From assembly GCF_002776525.5 (NCBI RefSeq), contig NC_045444.1:26491658-26555657 (forward strand): a stretch of DNA of 64,000 bases, given 5' to 3'. The stretch comes from Piliocolobus tephrosceles. Its lineage: Eukaryota; Chordata; Mammalia; Primates; Cercopithecidae. Made by a program: the position numbers and the translations under genes. Shown here in pieces: positions 1 to 11,320 of the stretch; positions within the stretch are counted from its first letter, which is position 1, and every line of letters begins with the position of its first letter. The notes beneath the pieces were generated by a model that made no database searches, was not told the DNA's origin, and was given only the letters and a program-made list of their open reading frames with translations.

Positions 1-59
1 GGTCTTTGCAGTATTGTGTAAATGCTCCTGCTTTGAGGTCAGTAAGAATAAAGTTCAAA

Positions 60-190
60 ACCTTTGCTCTAGCATCTCTTAGCCACAATCTCTTACCCTG
101 AGCAAATGAAGTAACCTTTCTGGGTCTTCATTTCCATAGATATAAAATCAAAGATTTAAGACTATCTGGTTTCTTGGAAGTAATAAATAA
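60..190 (+). repeat. MIR-like fragment
   Basis: Resembles the MIR core: a GCAAATGAAGTAACCTTTCT stretch followed by a 'tcatttccatagatataaaat' like motif typical of MIR. It is old and diverged. Confidence 0.5.
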
Positions 191-1224
191 ATGATCATAT
201 TTTAGGTGTTGGGTAAATGGTAGCTATTCACAATTATAATAATTAACTTGAAGAAATTATTTGTAGATAAGGGAATTTTGAAGAGTGTAAAGGATTCAAA
301 TTTCCAGGGGCAATGTGGAAGATATTATTAAGTCATAGATGATAGTAAACGGAATATGTGAAGATGATTAAATGAAGTGATATATATGAAAGCGCTTTAC
401 ACATTCTTAGTCGTGCATATACTATCATTACTCATGATGAAAATGGCAATAATGTGCCTAAAGTCAAAACCCACAGTGAATGATGATGAAACATCAGGTT
501 GGAGAGGGAAAATGAACAAAAATGAAGAAGGCTCTGAATAGCAGACAGAAAGATTTGAGGTTAATTTCATAGATAATAGAGAGATAGTTTTAAAATCTGG
601 ATGGAAACTGATATGTAAATCTGTCATTTTTTAAAGAGAAATAAAAGAATGGATGACCAGATTTTAAGTCCCCCACAGCTTCATTCCCCTGATGGCTTCA
701 CTTTATCACTCACTACTCCCCAATGCAGCCAATCTGCTTATCACTTTATTTTTCATCTTGACCTCTTTCTATTAATTTTCATTTTCCTGAATCCAGATTT
801 TCCTCTTTCTGTCAGTAAAAATACTATGTTTTTTTTTTTTTCAGTTTCAATATCCTCCTCCTCAAAAACTGGAGAAACAAGAAGATAAAAACAAATTTGC
901 TGGAGAGAAGACTGCCATCATCATTAGAACATATGTATCTCCTGGCTTGTGCTGTGGTGCAGATGCTACTTAATTGTAGAAAGAGATCTGAATCCAAGAA
1001 ATACTGTGAAGAAAAAATTAAGACATGGGGAGAGAAGGCAGCAAGAAATTTGGAACATCAAAGATAAGTTGAGGTTGTGAGCCCTGAAGACCAAAACAAT
1101 ACTGCAGCTATTGACAGAATTACGGATAACTGAGGGAGAAGACAAAGGGTACTCTTAGCCAACTAATCTTGAGGTGACCTGATGATACCTGGGGAAGTAG
1201 AATTAGATAGCAAGAAAAATGATA

Positions 1225-1520
1225 GGCTGGGCACGGAGGCTTACACCTGTAATCCCAGCACCTTGGGAAGCCAAGACAGGAGGATCACCTGAGGTCAGGA
1301 GTTTGAGACCAGCCTGGCCAACATGGTGAAACCCTGTCTCTACAAAAATACAAAAATTATCTGGGCATGGTGGTGCATGCTTGTAAGCTACTCAGGAGGT
1401 TGAAGCATGAGAATCACTTGAATCTGGGAAGCAGAGGTTGCAGTGAGACAAGATCGTGCCACTGTACTCCAGCCTGGCTGACAGAATGAGACTCCGCCTC
1501 AAAACAAACAAACAAAAAAA
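1225..1520 (+). mobile_element. Alu (S/J type)
   Basis: Full-length dimeric Alu from GGCTGGGCAC to a CAAAA-rich tail, with the left-arm B box region and right arm present. It is antisense to LRP1B. Confidence 0.95.
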
Positions 1521-1899
1521 TTGATATAGCTGGAGATGTAAATGCCACAGTAATCATATCTGGGGTGATAAGGGAAGGTTCAGGGTGGAAAGGAGTTGTC
1601 CAAGAAAATACACATAGAGGCATGTGAAAATTAAGCTTTGGGTGGTGGACACTGTACCAAAACACAACCATTATATGTATGCACTTTTGTGCTTATATTC
1701 ACAATCTCTTTCCTAGAAATGATTTTAATTAAAAAATAAATATAATTTTAAAAACCTAAAAATTAAAAAAAAAAATTAGAGAATAAGAACAAAAAAATTA
1801 ATGCGAAAATACAACCTGATTCAGGCTGAGATTAAAAAAAAAAAAAAGCTATAATGTTATTTGCAATGTTACTAGAAATATGCTTCAAATTTGCCATTG

Positions 1900-2390
1900 G
1901 GCTGCCGAACAAACAGGAATGGAGCCAGAAGAAAATGCAATTGAAACAGGAAATTTTCCCTGACCCCTTCACAGGACTTGGACTTACGAAGCGGGTGGCT
2001 CCTTTACTCAGCCTGCAGCTCTCAACCCCTCGCAGGAAGGGGAGCACACAGGTGAGTGCTCGCAGGAGCCAGAAGGAATGCTTCTGGGTGCAGGCAGGAG
2101 CAGAACTCTGTGTGGCCCCTAGAGCCTCAGAAGGCATGTTACAGTGCACTCTTTTACTTTGCTGTCCGTGGGTGGCTTAAGTGTTTAACATCTCAGTGTG
2201 ACAACCCCCTGTATCCCGAGCTCTTACTGGGTGTCAGGAAGAATCAGGTAGCACAAAGAATTGAAGATGGTAAATGCAGGGGATTTTATTGCTTATGAAA
2301 ATGGCTCTCAGTGGGATGGAGAGCTGAAAAGGGGATGGACCAGAAAGGTGATCTTCCTTGGGAGTTCAGCTGTCCCAGGCCAAACTGGAA
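1900..2390. repeat. LTR-like sequence, left part
   Basis: GC-richer block with the composition and punctuated short motifs of a primate class I LTR, continuous in character with 2610-2930 after the inverted-repeat arm. The family is not identified. Confidence 0.4.
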
Positions 2391-2403
2391 AAAAAAAAAA
2401 AAA

Positions 2404-2597
2404 GTTTTCCAAATTGCAGCCATGATTGTTCCATTCCTTTTTCCCCTTGAGTTTTCTTCCATAGTTCTCTCATCTTTTTTTTTCTACACTCTTTCCTTTT
2501 CTGATTCTTTACAATCTGGCTTTTGCTGAATTGCAGAACTGATTCTGTTTCCTCTAAGTTCACTCCTAATACCTTATTAGTTAAATAAAATGACATT
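2404..2597. repeat. Inverted repeat, left arm
   Basis: About 96 percent identical, by eye, to the reverse complement of 3131-3331, with about seven substitutions and two small indels. It interrupts LTR-like sequence and is preceded by an A-run. Confidence 0.93.
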
Positions 2598-2609
2598 TTA
2601 TTTAACTAA
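2577..2609. repeat. 33-bp palindrome
   Basis: Two perfect 15-bp arms (ttagttaaataaaat and its reverse complement) around the spacer gac, at the inner end of the left inverted-repeat arm. Confidence 0.95.
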
Positions 2610-2930
2610 CACCTCTTCTGCAAGGTCCTGCCATCAAGCCGTCCCTCTGAAGCCATCCCTCTGAAGTCAAGCTGCTCCTCACCAACGTCAAGCTGTTTTT
2701 TTCTTTTCTCTTCTTCTCTGCTGCTCTGCTGGCAGTGAAGCCTGGGTTTTTTATGAGTACAGGGTGGGCCAGGGTGGTTCTGGAAAAGGCAACATTCAAG
2801 CAGGAAAACAGGGATGTAAAGTTCTCAATTTGGGCTGCGGGTCCAGGCTTGAGGCTGGGGCCCTCGCGGGGAACCTACCCGTTCTACCCAGTATTTCCCT
2901 GCCTCCTATCCACATCACAATCAGTAGCCA
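2610..2930. repeat. LTR-like sequence, right part
   Basis: GC-rich segment between the inverted-repeat arms, similar in style to endogenous retroviral LTRs. The name is uncertain. Apparent ORFs here are chance. Confidence 0.4.
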
Positions 2931-3130
2931 TATTTTAGGTGGTCCTAAAATAAATCAATACTTCAGAGAAGAGTGATTAATAATTGAATTACAATAATTA
3001 TTACTAAATGGATTAAATTATTAATCAATGAATTAAAGAGGAAAAATGTAGTTGAGTATTGAGATATATGAGAAAACTGAGATTTGAGTACATTAAATAA
3101 AAAATAAAAATTATAAAAGTAGTATTTATG

Positions 3131-3331
3131 AAATATCATTTTATTTAACTAATAAGATATTAGGAGTGAACTTAGAGAAAACAGAATCAGTTCTGCAATT
3201 CAGCAAAAGACAGATTGTAAAGAATCAGAGAAGGAAAGAGTGTAGAAAAATAAAAAAAAAGATGGGAGAACTATGGAAGAAAACTCAAGGGGAAAAAGGA
3301 ATGGAACAATCATGGCTGTAATTTGAAAACC
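3131..3331. repeat. Inverted repeat, right arm
   Basis: Reverse-complement partner of 2404-2597. The spacer between arms is 533 bp. It carries a 7-base A/T insertion relative to the left arm and abuts an antisense Alu. Confidence 0.93.
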
Positions 3332-3332
3332 T

Positions 3333-3632
3333 TCTTTTTTTATTTTTTCTCTCGAGACAGGGTTTCACTCTTGCTCAGGCTGAAGTACAGTGGCACAGTG
3401 ATGGCTCACTGCAGCCTCAATCTCCTGGGCTCAGCCAATGCTCCCGCCACAGTCACCTGAGTAGCTGGGACCACAGACGTGTACCACCATGACTGGCTAA
3501 TTTTTAAATTATTTGTAGGTAGGGAGTATCCTTATGTCGACCAGGCTGTCTTGAACTCCTGGGCTCAAGAGCTCCTCCTGTCTCAGCCCTCCAAAGTGTT
3601 GAGATTACAGGTGTGAGCCACCATGCCCAGCC
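3333..3632 (-). mobile_element. AluJ-like element
   Basis: Minus-oriented Alu from its T-rich tail complement to GCCCAGCC. It is diverged, consistent with an older J copy. Confidence 0.9.
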
Positions 3633-3845
3633 AAAAGACTGCTATCATCATTTTATTTTTCTGTTTAAAGTCAAGAGGGATAAGGACAGGTATTGCATTG
3701 AATAGAAAGAAAATATTTTAAAAGGGGGAATCAACGGAAGATGATGGAAAAGAGAAAATGAGTAAGCAAAAGAAATTTGTATTTGTAAAGTCCAGTAGAA
3801 CTAGTCAGTTCATTTTTATTGAACTGTGAAATGGCTGATTTTCTT

Positions 3846-4150
3846 TCTTTTTTTTTTTTTTTTTTTTTTTTTGAGATGGAGTCTCGCTATGTCGCCCAGG
3901 CTGGAGTGCAGTGATGCCATCTTAGTTCACTGCCATCTCTGCCTCCCGGGTTCAGGCCATTCTCCTGCCTCAGTCTCCCGAGTAGCTGGGACCACAGGCA
4001 CCTACCACCACGCCCGGCTTTTTTTGGATTTTTATAGAGACAGGATTTCACCATGTTAGCCAGGATGGTCTCAATCTCCTGACCTCGTGATCTGCCCACC
4101 TCGGCCTCCCAAAGTGCTGGGATTACAAACGTGAGCCACCACACCCGGCC
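3846..4150 (-). mobile_element. AluY/Sx-like element
   Basis: Minus-oriented full-length Alu with a 25-base T-run and well-kept CpG sites (CCCGGG, GCCCGGC), suggesting a younger copy. Confidence 0.93.
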
Positions 4151-4210
4151 AATTTGCTCAATTTGCTGCTTTTCTAAAAGAAGAGGGGTGAACAAAATAC
4201 AGAATAAAGC

Positions 4211-4232
4211 TTTTTTTTTTTTTTTTTTTTTT
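4211..4232. repeat. T22 tract
   Basis: Uninterrupted run of 22 T without an attached Alu body. Confidence 0.9.
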
Positions 4233-4655
4233 GAATGCACAAGGTGCACTATATATTTCAGGAAGAGATTAATTACCAGAAGATTAAATTATCCACTTAA
4301 AAATGTTTCATTGTAACTTTAAAGATGAAATACACTTTTGCTTTTCTATAAAATTATGAACAAAACCAGATGGAAAATATAGCAATCTTAACAGTGAGAA
4401 ATCATATGGTACTGCCAGAGTTTTGCTGGGGCTCAGAAAACAACATCACAAAGTGAAGGCCTAAGAAGCTACCTCGGAAGCAAAGTCTCTCCCTGACCCT
4501 CTCCTGCCTTCCTGTTTTTCATGCTTCATTCTCTCCTTAGGCAAACCATAGTAACTAGAATCTCTCTTTCCCAGAGCGAGTCATAGAAACTGGCAGCCCC
4601 TTTCCCCAAAGCCAGCCATAAAGCCTAAAAATATTATTTTAACCTTTCCAGACTA

Positions 4656-5204
4656 TGATGGCTAATATTGAGGGTCAACTTAATTGGATTGAAGGATGCA
4701 AAGTATTGTTCCTGGGTGTGTCTGTGAGGCTGTTGCCAAAGGAGATTAACATTTGAGTCAGTGGACTGGAAGAGGCAGACCCACCTTCAATCTGGATGGG
4801 TACCATCTAATCAGTTGCCAGCACAGCTGGGATAAAAGCAGGCAGAGGAATGTAGAAAGACTAGACTTGCTGAGTCTTCTGACCTCTATCTTTCTCTCAT
4901 GCTGGATACTTCTTGTCCTCAAATATCAGACTTCTAGTTCTTCAGCTTTTGAACCCTTGTACCTGCACCAGTGATTTCCCAGGGGCTCTCATGCCTTCAG
5001 CCACAGACTGAAGGCTCACTGTTGGCTTTCCTACTTTTGAGGTTTTGGGACTCAGACTGGTTTCCTGGCTCCTCAGCTTGTGGGCAGCCTTTTGTGGGAC
5101 TTCACCTTATGACTGTGTGAGTCAATTCTCCTAATAAACCCCCCTTCATGTATTTATCTATCCTATTAGTTCTGTCCCTTTAGAGAACCCTGATGAAGAC
5201 ACCA
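4656..5204 (+). mobile_element. Solitary ERV LTR
   Basis: About 0.55 kb starting TGATGGCTAAT and ending ...CACCA. It has a TATA-like ATAAAAG near 4833, an AATAAA poly(A) signal near 5133, and the GAGAACCCTGA-type end typical of an abundant mammalian ERV LTR family. No internal viral genes flank it. Confidence 0.65.
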
Positions 5205-5617
5205 ACATTTTTGTTTAGGAACTGGCCATAAATAAATTGAAGATGCTCATTCCAGAGGTGGTCTGCCCCGTATCTTGGAGGAAGAAATGCTGCCCAGACA
5301 GGTTCTGAAGAATCAGAGCAGACAGGCTGTGCTGGATCCCCCCAGACATCTATCAGCATTAGATCATACCCTTTTTGTCCAATCATATTTCTACACACCT
5401 GTCCATACTTCATTAAGCCTAAGTGTAAAAAATGGATAGTTTTTCCTCGATCTTTGGGTCTTCATTCTGAAGGTTTCTATGTCACATAAAACTATCATCA
5501 GGTTCCCATCCAGGACTAAGTCCAGGGAACTCAACCTGGTTAGTGTAGGTCCTGGGGTTCCCCTGCTGAACCATCTGGCAGCTGAGCCATAGGAGAGATG
5601 TGGGCCGAAGCACCAGT

Positions 5618-6330
5618 ATAGGAAACGGTGCCCTCGGTACTCAAGTGGAATGGGCACACTAAACTGCCGTCTCCCAGTTTAAGGACCGTGGGCTGACCAA
5701 GTTCCTCTTAGAATTGCAGACACTAATGAGCAATCTCAGGACCATCGATTTGTCCAACAATAAGATGGAGAACCTACTGCTTTTGCCGATACAGAAGTTC
5801 CCTCGGCTGAAGAACCTATCTCTGAACAACATAAACTTCTCTGCCTAATGAGATTATGCAATCCTAAACAAATCTAGAGAGGCTATGCCTAAACGGCAGT
5901 CACCTGAGAAAGTTGCCATCTACCTTTGGGCGACTCTTTATCCTCAAGACCCTGAGCCTCTCTGGGAACCAGCTGGGAGCACTATCACCTAACTTTGTAG
6001 CCTAGGCCACCAGATGTGGTGGACCTTTCCAGGAACCAGATTCAAAGTATACCTGACATAGTAGGAGAGCTGCAGGTCATCAAACTCATCCTCAACTGGA
6101 AGAAGATATCTCAGGTCTCAATAAAGATATCTTGCTGTCCTTGCCTTAAAATTCTTTACCTAGAAGAGAACGGTCCTGAGCTCAGCATGGTTTCACAGAG
6201 CATCTGCAGTGATTCCCATATCTGTCCACTTGCTATGGAAGGTAATCTTTTTGAAATCAAGAAATTTCAAGAACTGGAAGGTTATGATAAGTACATGGAG
6301 AGGTTCATGGCCACTAAGAAGTTTGCATGA
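5618..6330 (+). pseudogene. LRRC57: LRRC57 processed pseudogene
   Basis: An intronless, decayed copy of the leucine-rich repeat protein LRRC57. Recognisable stretches in order are GNGAL near the start, FKDRGLTKF, NLRTIDLSNNKMENL, several LRR units (LKNLSLNN, LKTLSLSGNQLGAL), ISCCPCLKILYLEEN and EGNLFEIKKFQELEGYDKYM to the normal C-terminus. The start codon is ATA instead of ATG. Stops or frameshifts occur early (TAA at about 5654) and in the middle (about 5850 and 6000), so no full protein can be made. The last third is still open for 104 codons. Lack of introns indicates L1-mediated retroposition, in the orientation opposite to LRP1B. Sequence to about 7215, ending near an A-rich stretch with AATAAA-like hexamers, may be its 3' UTR, and the 0.4 kb before 5618 may be 5' UTR. 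Confidence 0.85.
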
Positions 6331-8249
6331 AGTTCCCCAGGTCTATGGGAACCTTACAGGATACTGACTTGGAACCTGTTGGAGTGTGGCTGATTGAAAG
6401 GCTCCTGTTGTTGTGAAGGGGTATCTGCAATAAGAAGATGATACTCCAGGAGATTATGTTTTTACTCAATGATCTTTTTTTTTTTTTTTTTCCTTTTCAG
6501 GGCTCTTCTCAACAAAGCTAAAAGAAAGGAAATCAGGAGACAGAAAAAGTTCTCCATTTGAGTCACGGGTATAACAGTGAGCAAGGTTGGTCTTCAAAAT
6601 CATCATTAGTTTGGCATTAAGAAACTAGTAGCTAGCTGCTATTTTTATGGTGAGGGAGTGCTGCCTGGTAACAGAATAACTCCACACCATAGCTTGAGAT
6701 TTCATTTAGTTTCAATGTGTGATCTTTCATAAAGTCAGTTGCCATTTCATTTCTATGTTAACACTTCATAGTTTTATGAAATTCAAATAATTTGTGAGAA
6801 GATCGTATAGTTAATCTAAGGATTTATTATTTTATTCCAGTCCGTCAGTTCAATTGCAGTGCTTATACTTGGAATTTAGGATTTACATAAATATGGGACT
6901 GTTTGTCTTGATTAAAAGCATGTTTTGTCAGAGAAGCACCAACACAACACTAAAAATGTTCCCCAAGGCTGCAGTGGCAAATTCTTTACTATTTCAGGCA
7001 ACTTATTGATAGAGGGCTCTGAGGAGCTAAAACTGTATATGCAACACTTATAAGATAAAAGCCATTTTAATAATCAATATTTTCTTGAGGATTTGTTGGA
7101 AATAATGTCTTCTTTCTGGTAATCTTTCCTCCTTTTTGTATTTATAACTCTACTAATCAAATTATCTATCAATAAATCATTGCTATAATATTTTAAAACA
7201 ATAAAACAAAACAAAAAACTATGATCAAAAAATTTGCTATGATTTTCTCTTGTTAACTGGTCTTTGTCATAGGGGAGTCATCTATGACCCTTACGTTGGG
7301 GAGGAAAGTGAACACCTCCTTTCTGCCCCTACAGATCTATTCTGAGCTGAGAGCAGAGGGGTCAATTCTATTAGGTGAGTTATCTCTGTCTCTGGTCACC
7401 TGTATTTGAATGTTGAATTACTCTAACATTAAACGTAAGTTGTTATTTATTTCATATGGTATATAAGCACTCTAAGACACTAAATCATTTTGTTATCTGT
7501 ATCCAAAACAAACATCTGGAGCCAATTCTCATGTGAAATATGATCACAAATGTGTCTGAGGTCCGAATTTGATCTATTGCTTTTTCATCTGAAACACACA
7601 GACGAACGAGATGACTATTACCTTCACAACAAATTGCTGTTTTTCAGCCTCTCAAGCCGATTACTTTGTGTGAGAATACTGAAGAAGAAAGTGTAGAATA
7701 AACGTCTGCTAAACTTATGCTCTGGGACTCAAATTTTAATGGTCATAAGAAAACTACTACAGAAATAATCACAAAACAAAACAAAATTTAAAGTAAAAGA
7801 TTAATCTAATAATATCTGAAATAATATAGTTATTTATTAACTGTATATTATTTTCCCAGAAGTGGACTGGATATTATTTAAAACACAAGAGAAAAGTCTA
7901 TGACCTGAATTCTAACTTCAAGGTTTGTATTATTTTATCGTAAAGATAAGAAGGAAGAAGATATCTAGGAATATAAAACAGCCGATTAAAAATGTGATCA
8001 CACATATTCAAGAACAATATATTCTAGACATAGAAAGAAAAAAATAAATGGAAAGTAAGGATATCTGGAAGAAGACTTGATTTATGAAAAAAGACTTGAG
8101 TGACTACGTCTCAAAGAAAATCCAGGATTTCTGGAGATGAAGGGAGGAAAGTACAGTCTAAGTGGAAGAAACAAAATGAACAGAGGTTCATAATGTATGG
8201 GTTCTTATCAGTCTGATGAAGCATGTGGACTCTACAGAAAGTTGTGTTT

Positions 8250-8880
8250 TTTAATATTTTTTTTTAATTTTTATTTTTGTGAGTACATAGTAGGTGTTAT
8301 AGTAGTATATTTCTAGGTTAGGTGGAGGCCTGATAGATAAGAAAGCAACAATATGGAAGGGGCTCCACGTTGGGGAGGCCTCCAAGTGGGGAAGAACAAT
8401 GAACAATCTTTCGGATAGGTGGCTAATCTCATCGTAAACAATGACCTCCTTGTCCTGTGGCCACAATGACCTCATTCCACAAGTAGCTCCCTCCAGCACC
8501 ACCATATAAAATGTCCTTCCAGTCCCTGCCTCTTTGCAGACAGCCCTGTCTCTGATGTGCTGCCTGTTGCAACCTTGCAATGTATTTTCATGCTTTCTCT
8601 AATAAATCTGCCTTTCTTTACCTACAACTGTCTTCTTAAATTCCTTTACCCCCTGTGCCAATGGCCCCAGTTAGTCACTACCTATGACAAGTTACATGAA
8701 ATATTTTGATTCAGGCATGCAATGCATGATAATCACACAGGGTAAATAGGGTACCCATCACCTCAAGCATTTATCCTTGTGTTACAAACAATCCAATTAT
8801 ACTCTTAGTTATTTTAAAATGTACAATTATTTTTTACTATAGTCACCCTGTTGTGCCAGCAAATACTAGAAAGTTTTTAG
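8250..8880. mobile_element. L1 fragment split by an LTR
   Basis: 8255-8310 and 8690-8880 resemble one L1-derived sequence (TTTTTGTGAGTACATAGTAG, then caggcatgcaatg, TTACAAACAATCCAATTATA, TAGTCACCCTGTTGTGC). It is interrupted by about 0.38 kb of foreign sequence. Confidence 0.7.
8312..8690 (+). mobile_element. Solo LTR nested in L1
   Basis: Insert with a TATAAA box at 8505-8510 and an AATAAA signal at 8601-8606 about 95 bp downstream, the spacing of a retroviral U3/R. Family not named. The 109-residue minus ORF across it is chance. Confidence 0.65.
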
Positions 8881-9479
8881 AAGTGCAAAAACAGTAAGAA
8901 TAAAGCTTTTTTAAAAGTATAGATGAGAAAACATTGAAATGCAGTTATTGAAATTAAGTAATGTTTGAATATAATAATAAATGTATTTATTTACTTATAT
9001 ATTTATTTTGATGTCATGAAATTCAAACTTCATTTGATAGAGTATTTTAATTCTTATTCTAATTTCTTTTTATCTCAGAAGTTGAGGAGATATTCCCCCA
9101 CAGAGAGGATTTTATTAGTGTCTTCAAAAATAAGACCCAGCAGTGGGTACAAGGAGGCCCACTATTGAATTAGTAGTGGGTTGCAAAGCCTGAACATAAG
9201 TGATATTTTGAGATATGTGCAGCAACTACAATGGGATATGAATATGTCTATTACTTCTATCAGCAAATTCATAGTTGCTGCTAATGACTTCGGTGGTCTG
9301 TGGCATACATTCACAATGGAAAGAAATACTAACTTTCAGTTAGAAGTTAAAATAATGCTATAATATTTTCCCAAATAAAGTTCCTGAATCTCTTCAATTT
9401 TATCCATGGACTTCTAAGTTTCCTGTGGACTCAGACTAAGAATCTAGAAAAGTGGATGAAAAGTGATACTTCTTTAAAC

Positions 9480-9690
9480 ACCCTATGGGTGTGCAGCACA
9501 GTAACAAGTCTTTCATGGTATTCTTACAACATGCTATAAGCAGGAAATGGTTATAAATGGGCAATGTTACTTGAAAAACGAGAAAATTGAGGCTCAAAAG
9601 TATTATGTAACCTGCCTAGGGTCACATACAGAATGAATATAAGTTATACAATTAGAGTTTGAATATCCTAATCTAAAGCCTTTGTTCACC
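9480..9690 (+). repeat. MIR
   Basis: MIR core visible: gaaaattgaggctcaaaagt followed by a 'cctagggtcacatac' motif. Confidence 0.75.
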
Positions 9691-10140
9691 TTTCCCACTG
9701 TGAAAAACCACCTAGAGAATCTGCAGAATGTTTTAAATAAGCTGTTAGAAGATAAACACAACCAGAGCAAGAAATTGTTTTCAAGGGCAGTAGAAATAAC
9801 AACAGGGAATGTGGGGTAGGACTCCCTAAAAAAGCATACACAGAGAAACAAAGCAAATGCTTTTGCATATACAAAAACAAGCCCATCTGGGATACGATAA
9901 TAAAATCAATGTTTCAGGAAAAAAATAATCTGATGGTAACAGTTCAATGGATTGCAAAAGTAAGGATTATTATATTTTCTCTCCAGAAATTTTATAGTAG
10001 GTCTAAAATAACATATTATAGTTAAATGCTTTATCTAAAATGGGATGAATCCTTTTATTAATTTTCTGAAGCAGTTTTGGGGTTTGGTTTTTCCAAGATG
10101 TATTCTTAAATATAGCAACACACACAAAATAGTTACTTAC

Positions 10141-10386
10141 CAACACTTGTACAACTTTCACCATCTACATCCAGCTTCCAACCTTCATAACATGAGCACT
10201 TAACTGTGTGCTTGTGCTGCTCACACACTTGGCTGCACTTTAGATGGTTGCTACAGTAATCCACAATTTCACATGTTTTATTGTCTTTGTTGAGTTGAAG
10301 TCCTTCAGGGCAGGAACAGACAATTCCTCTTCCAGGAACAACAGAACAGTGGTTGCTACAGCCCCCATTGTTCAGCGAACATTCAT
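10141..10386 (-). CDS. LRP1B: LRP1B exon, two EGF-like domains
   Basis: This 246-nt exon (2 nt + 81 codons + 1 nt) encodes two six-cysteine EGF-like domains. The first starts ECSLNNGGCSNHCSVVPGRG and continues IVCSCPEGLQLNKDNKTC. The second is YCSNHLKCSQVCEQHKHTVK then CSCYEGWKLDVDGESC. In LRP1 the matching pair follows cluster II and precedes a six-bladed YWTD propeller. Such EGF-propeller units are thought to act in pH-dependent ligand release in endosomes. The sequon N-K-T lies in domain one. The acceptor is tccctctag and the donor TTG|GTAAGT. The exon is symmetric (phase 1-1). The next exon, expected to open the propeller, is not found in the remaining 10.1 kb. Confidence 0.94.
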
Positions 10387-11189
10387 CTAGAGGGACAGAT
10401 TATAGGTCTTATCAATTGCTTTCCTCAGTTAAATACTAATCATTGAACTCAATTCTCTAAGCCTACAATTAGCCAGGATACTACAAATGAAGATAAGAAA
10501 GCCCACTTTGGCTTATTTTTTCTTCAGGGATTGGTATAGAAATGATGATAGAATTCATCCAAAGGCCAAATTTAATTCTATATGATAGAAATTGTAAAGG
10601 GAAGATTTTCATTTCTATAAAACTTGGGAGTATAGTTTGCTTTATCCCACAGATGTAACGTGAGCTCAGTGTTTCTATCATGACTGGAAAGATTATGCTA
10701 AGCCTTTTAGCAGCTGTGCAAAATCATTTGTAGAGGTTTTCCAAAAAAGATGTACATACCATGATGATCTGAATATTAGACATATCTTGATGTCAATAAA
10801 TTAATAAGTATATCCATATACACATATATGAATATACATACATAATGTCTATGTATCTTTTGCAACACTTGTACAGTCTGTTTTGGAGTTATAATGTAGA
10901 ACAGATTACTTTTTATCCTTTACTGGCTGTGGGCATTTATTTTTAAGTTAAGTGAATTGTATGTTGTGCCCCGTATATTGGTTAGTAGGATTCATTCAAT
11001 GATGCCATGGAAACATCATAAGCAAAACACTAAAAAGAAAAAAAAGTTGTCCTGGTATTTTGGCTGAAATAATGAGCAACAGTATTGATTACACAGAAAA
11101 TACAATTGATTATATAGATAATATGATTAGTTTGTAAAAAAGATTAGCTTTTTAAACAGCATTTAAATATACAGCTGTCCTTTAAATAT

Positions 11190-11320
11190 ATTTATTTATT
11201 ATTCTACTTCATCACCAGATTGTAAGCTCCATGAGGGTACAGAGAATATCTCTTCTGTTTACCAGTGTATACCTAACATTGAGTAACGAGTTAAAAATAT
11301 TTGATGAATTTTTTAAAGTA
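11190..11320 (+). repeat. L2 3' end fragment
   Basis: AGATTGTAAGCTCCATGAGG and the following 'tttgatgaatt' match the well-known LINE-2 3' end. Confidence 0.65.

Larger units (their letters stand above)
1..10140 (-). other. LRP1B: LRP1B intron downstream of the EGF exon (partial)
   Basis: At least 10.1 kb of intron, open at the window edge. Repeats are listed separately. Stretches about 190-1220, 4235-4650, 6340-8250 (partly likely 3' UTR of the LRRC57 retrocopy, up to about 7215) and 8890-9470 contain nothing else I can identify. Confidence 0.8.

Noticed and set aside
1854..2180. Overlapping ORFs of 105 and 108 codons on both strands
   Set aside because: Lie in LTR-like sequence. Mutual antisense openness comes from composition; no family recognised.
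3887..4249. 120-codon minus ORF
   Set aside because: Alu-derived frame.
8251..8580. 109-codon minus ORF
   Set aside because: Crosses an LTR/L1 boundary, so cannot be an ancient coding frame.
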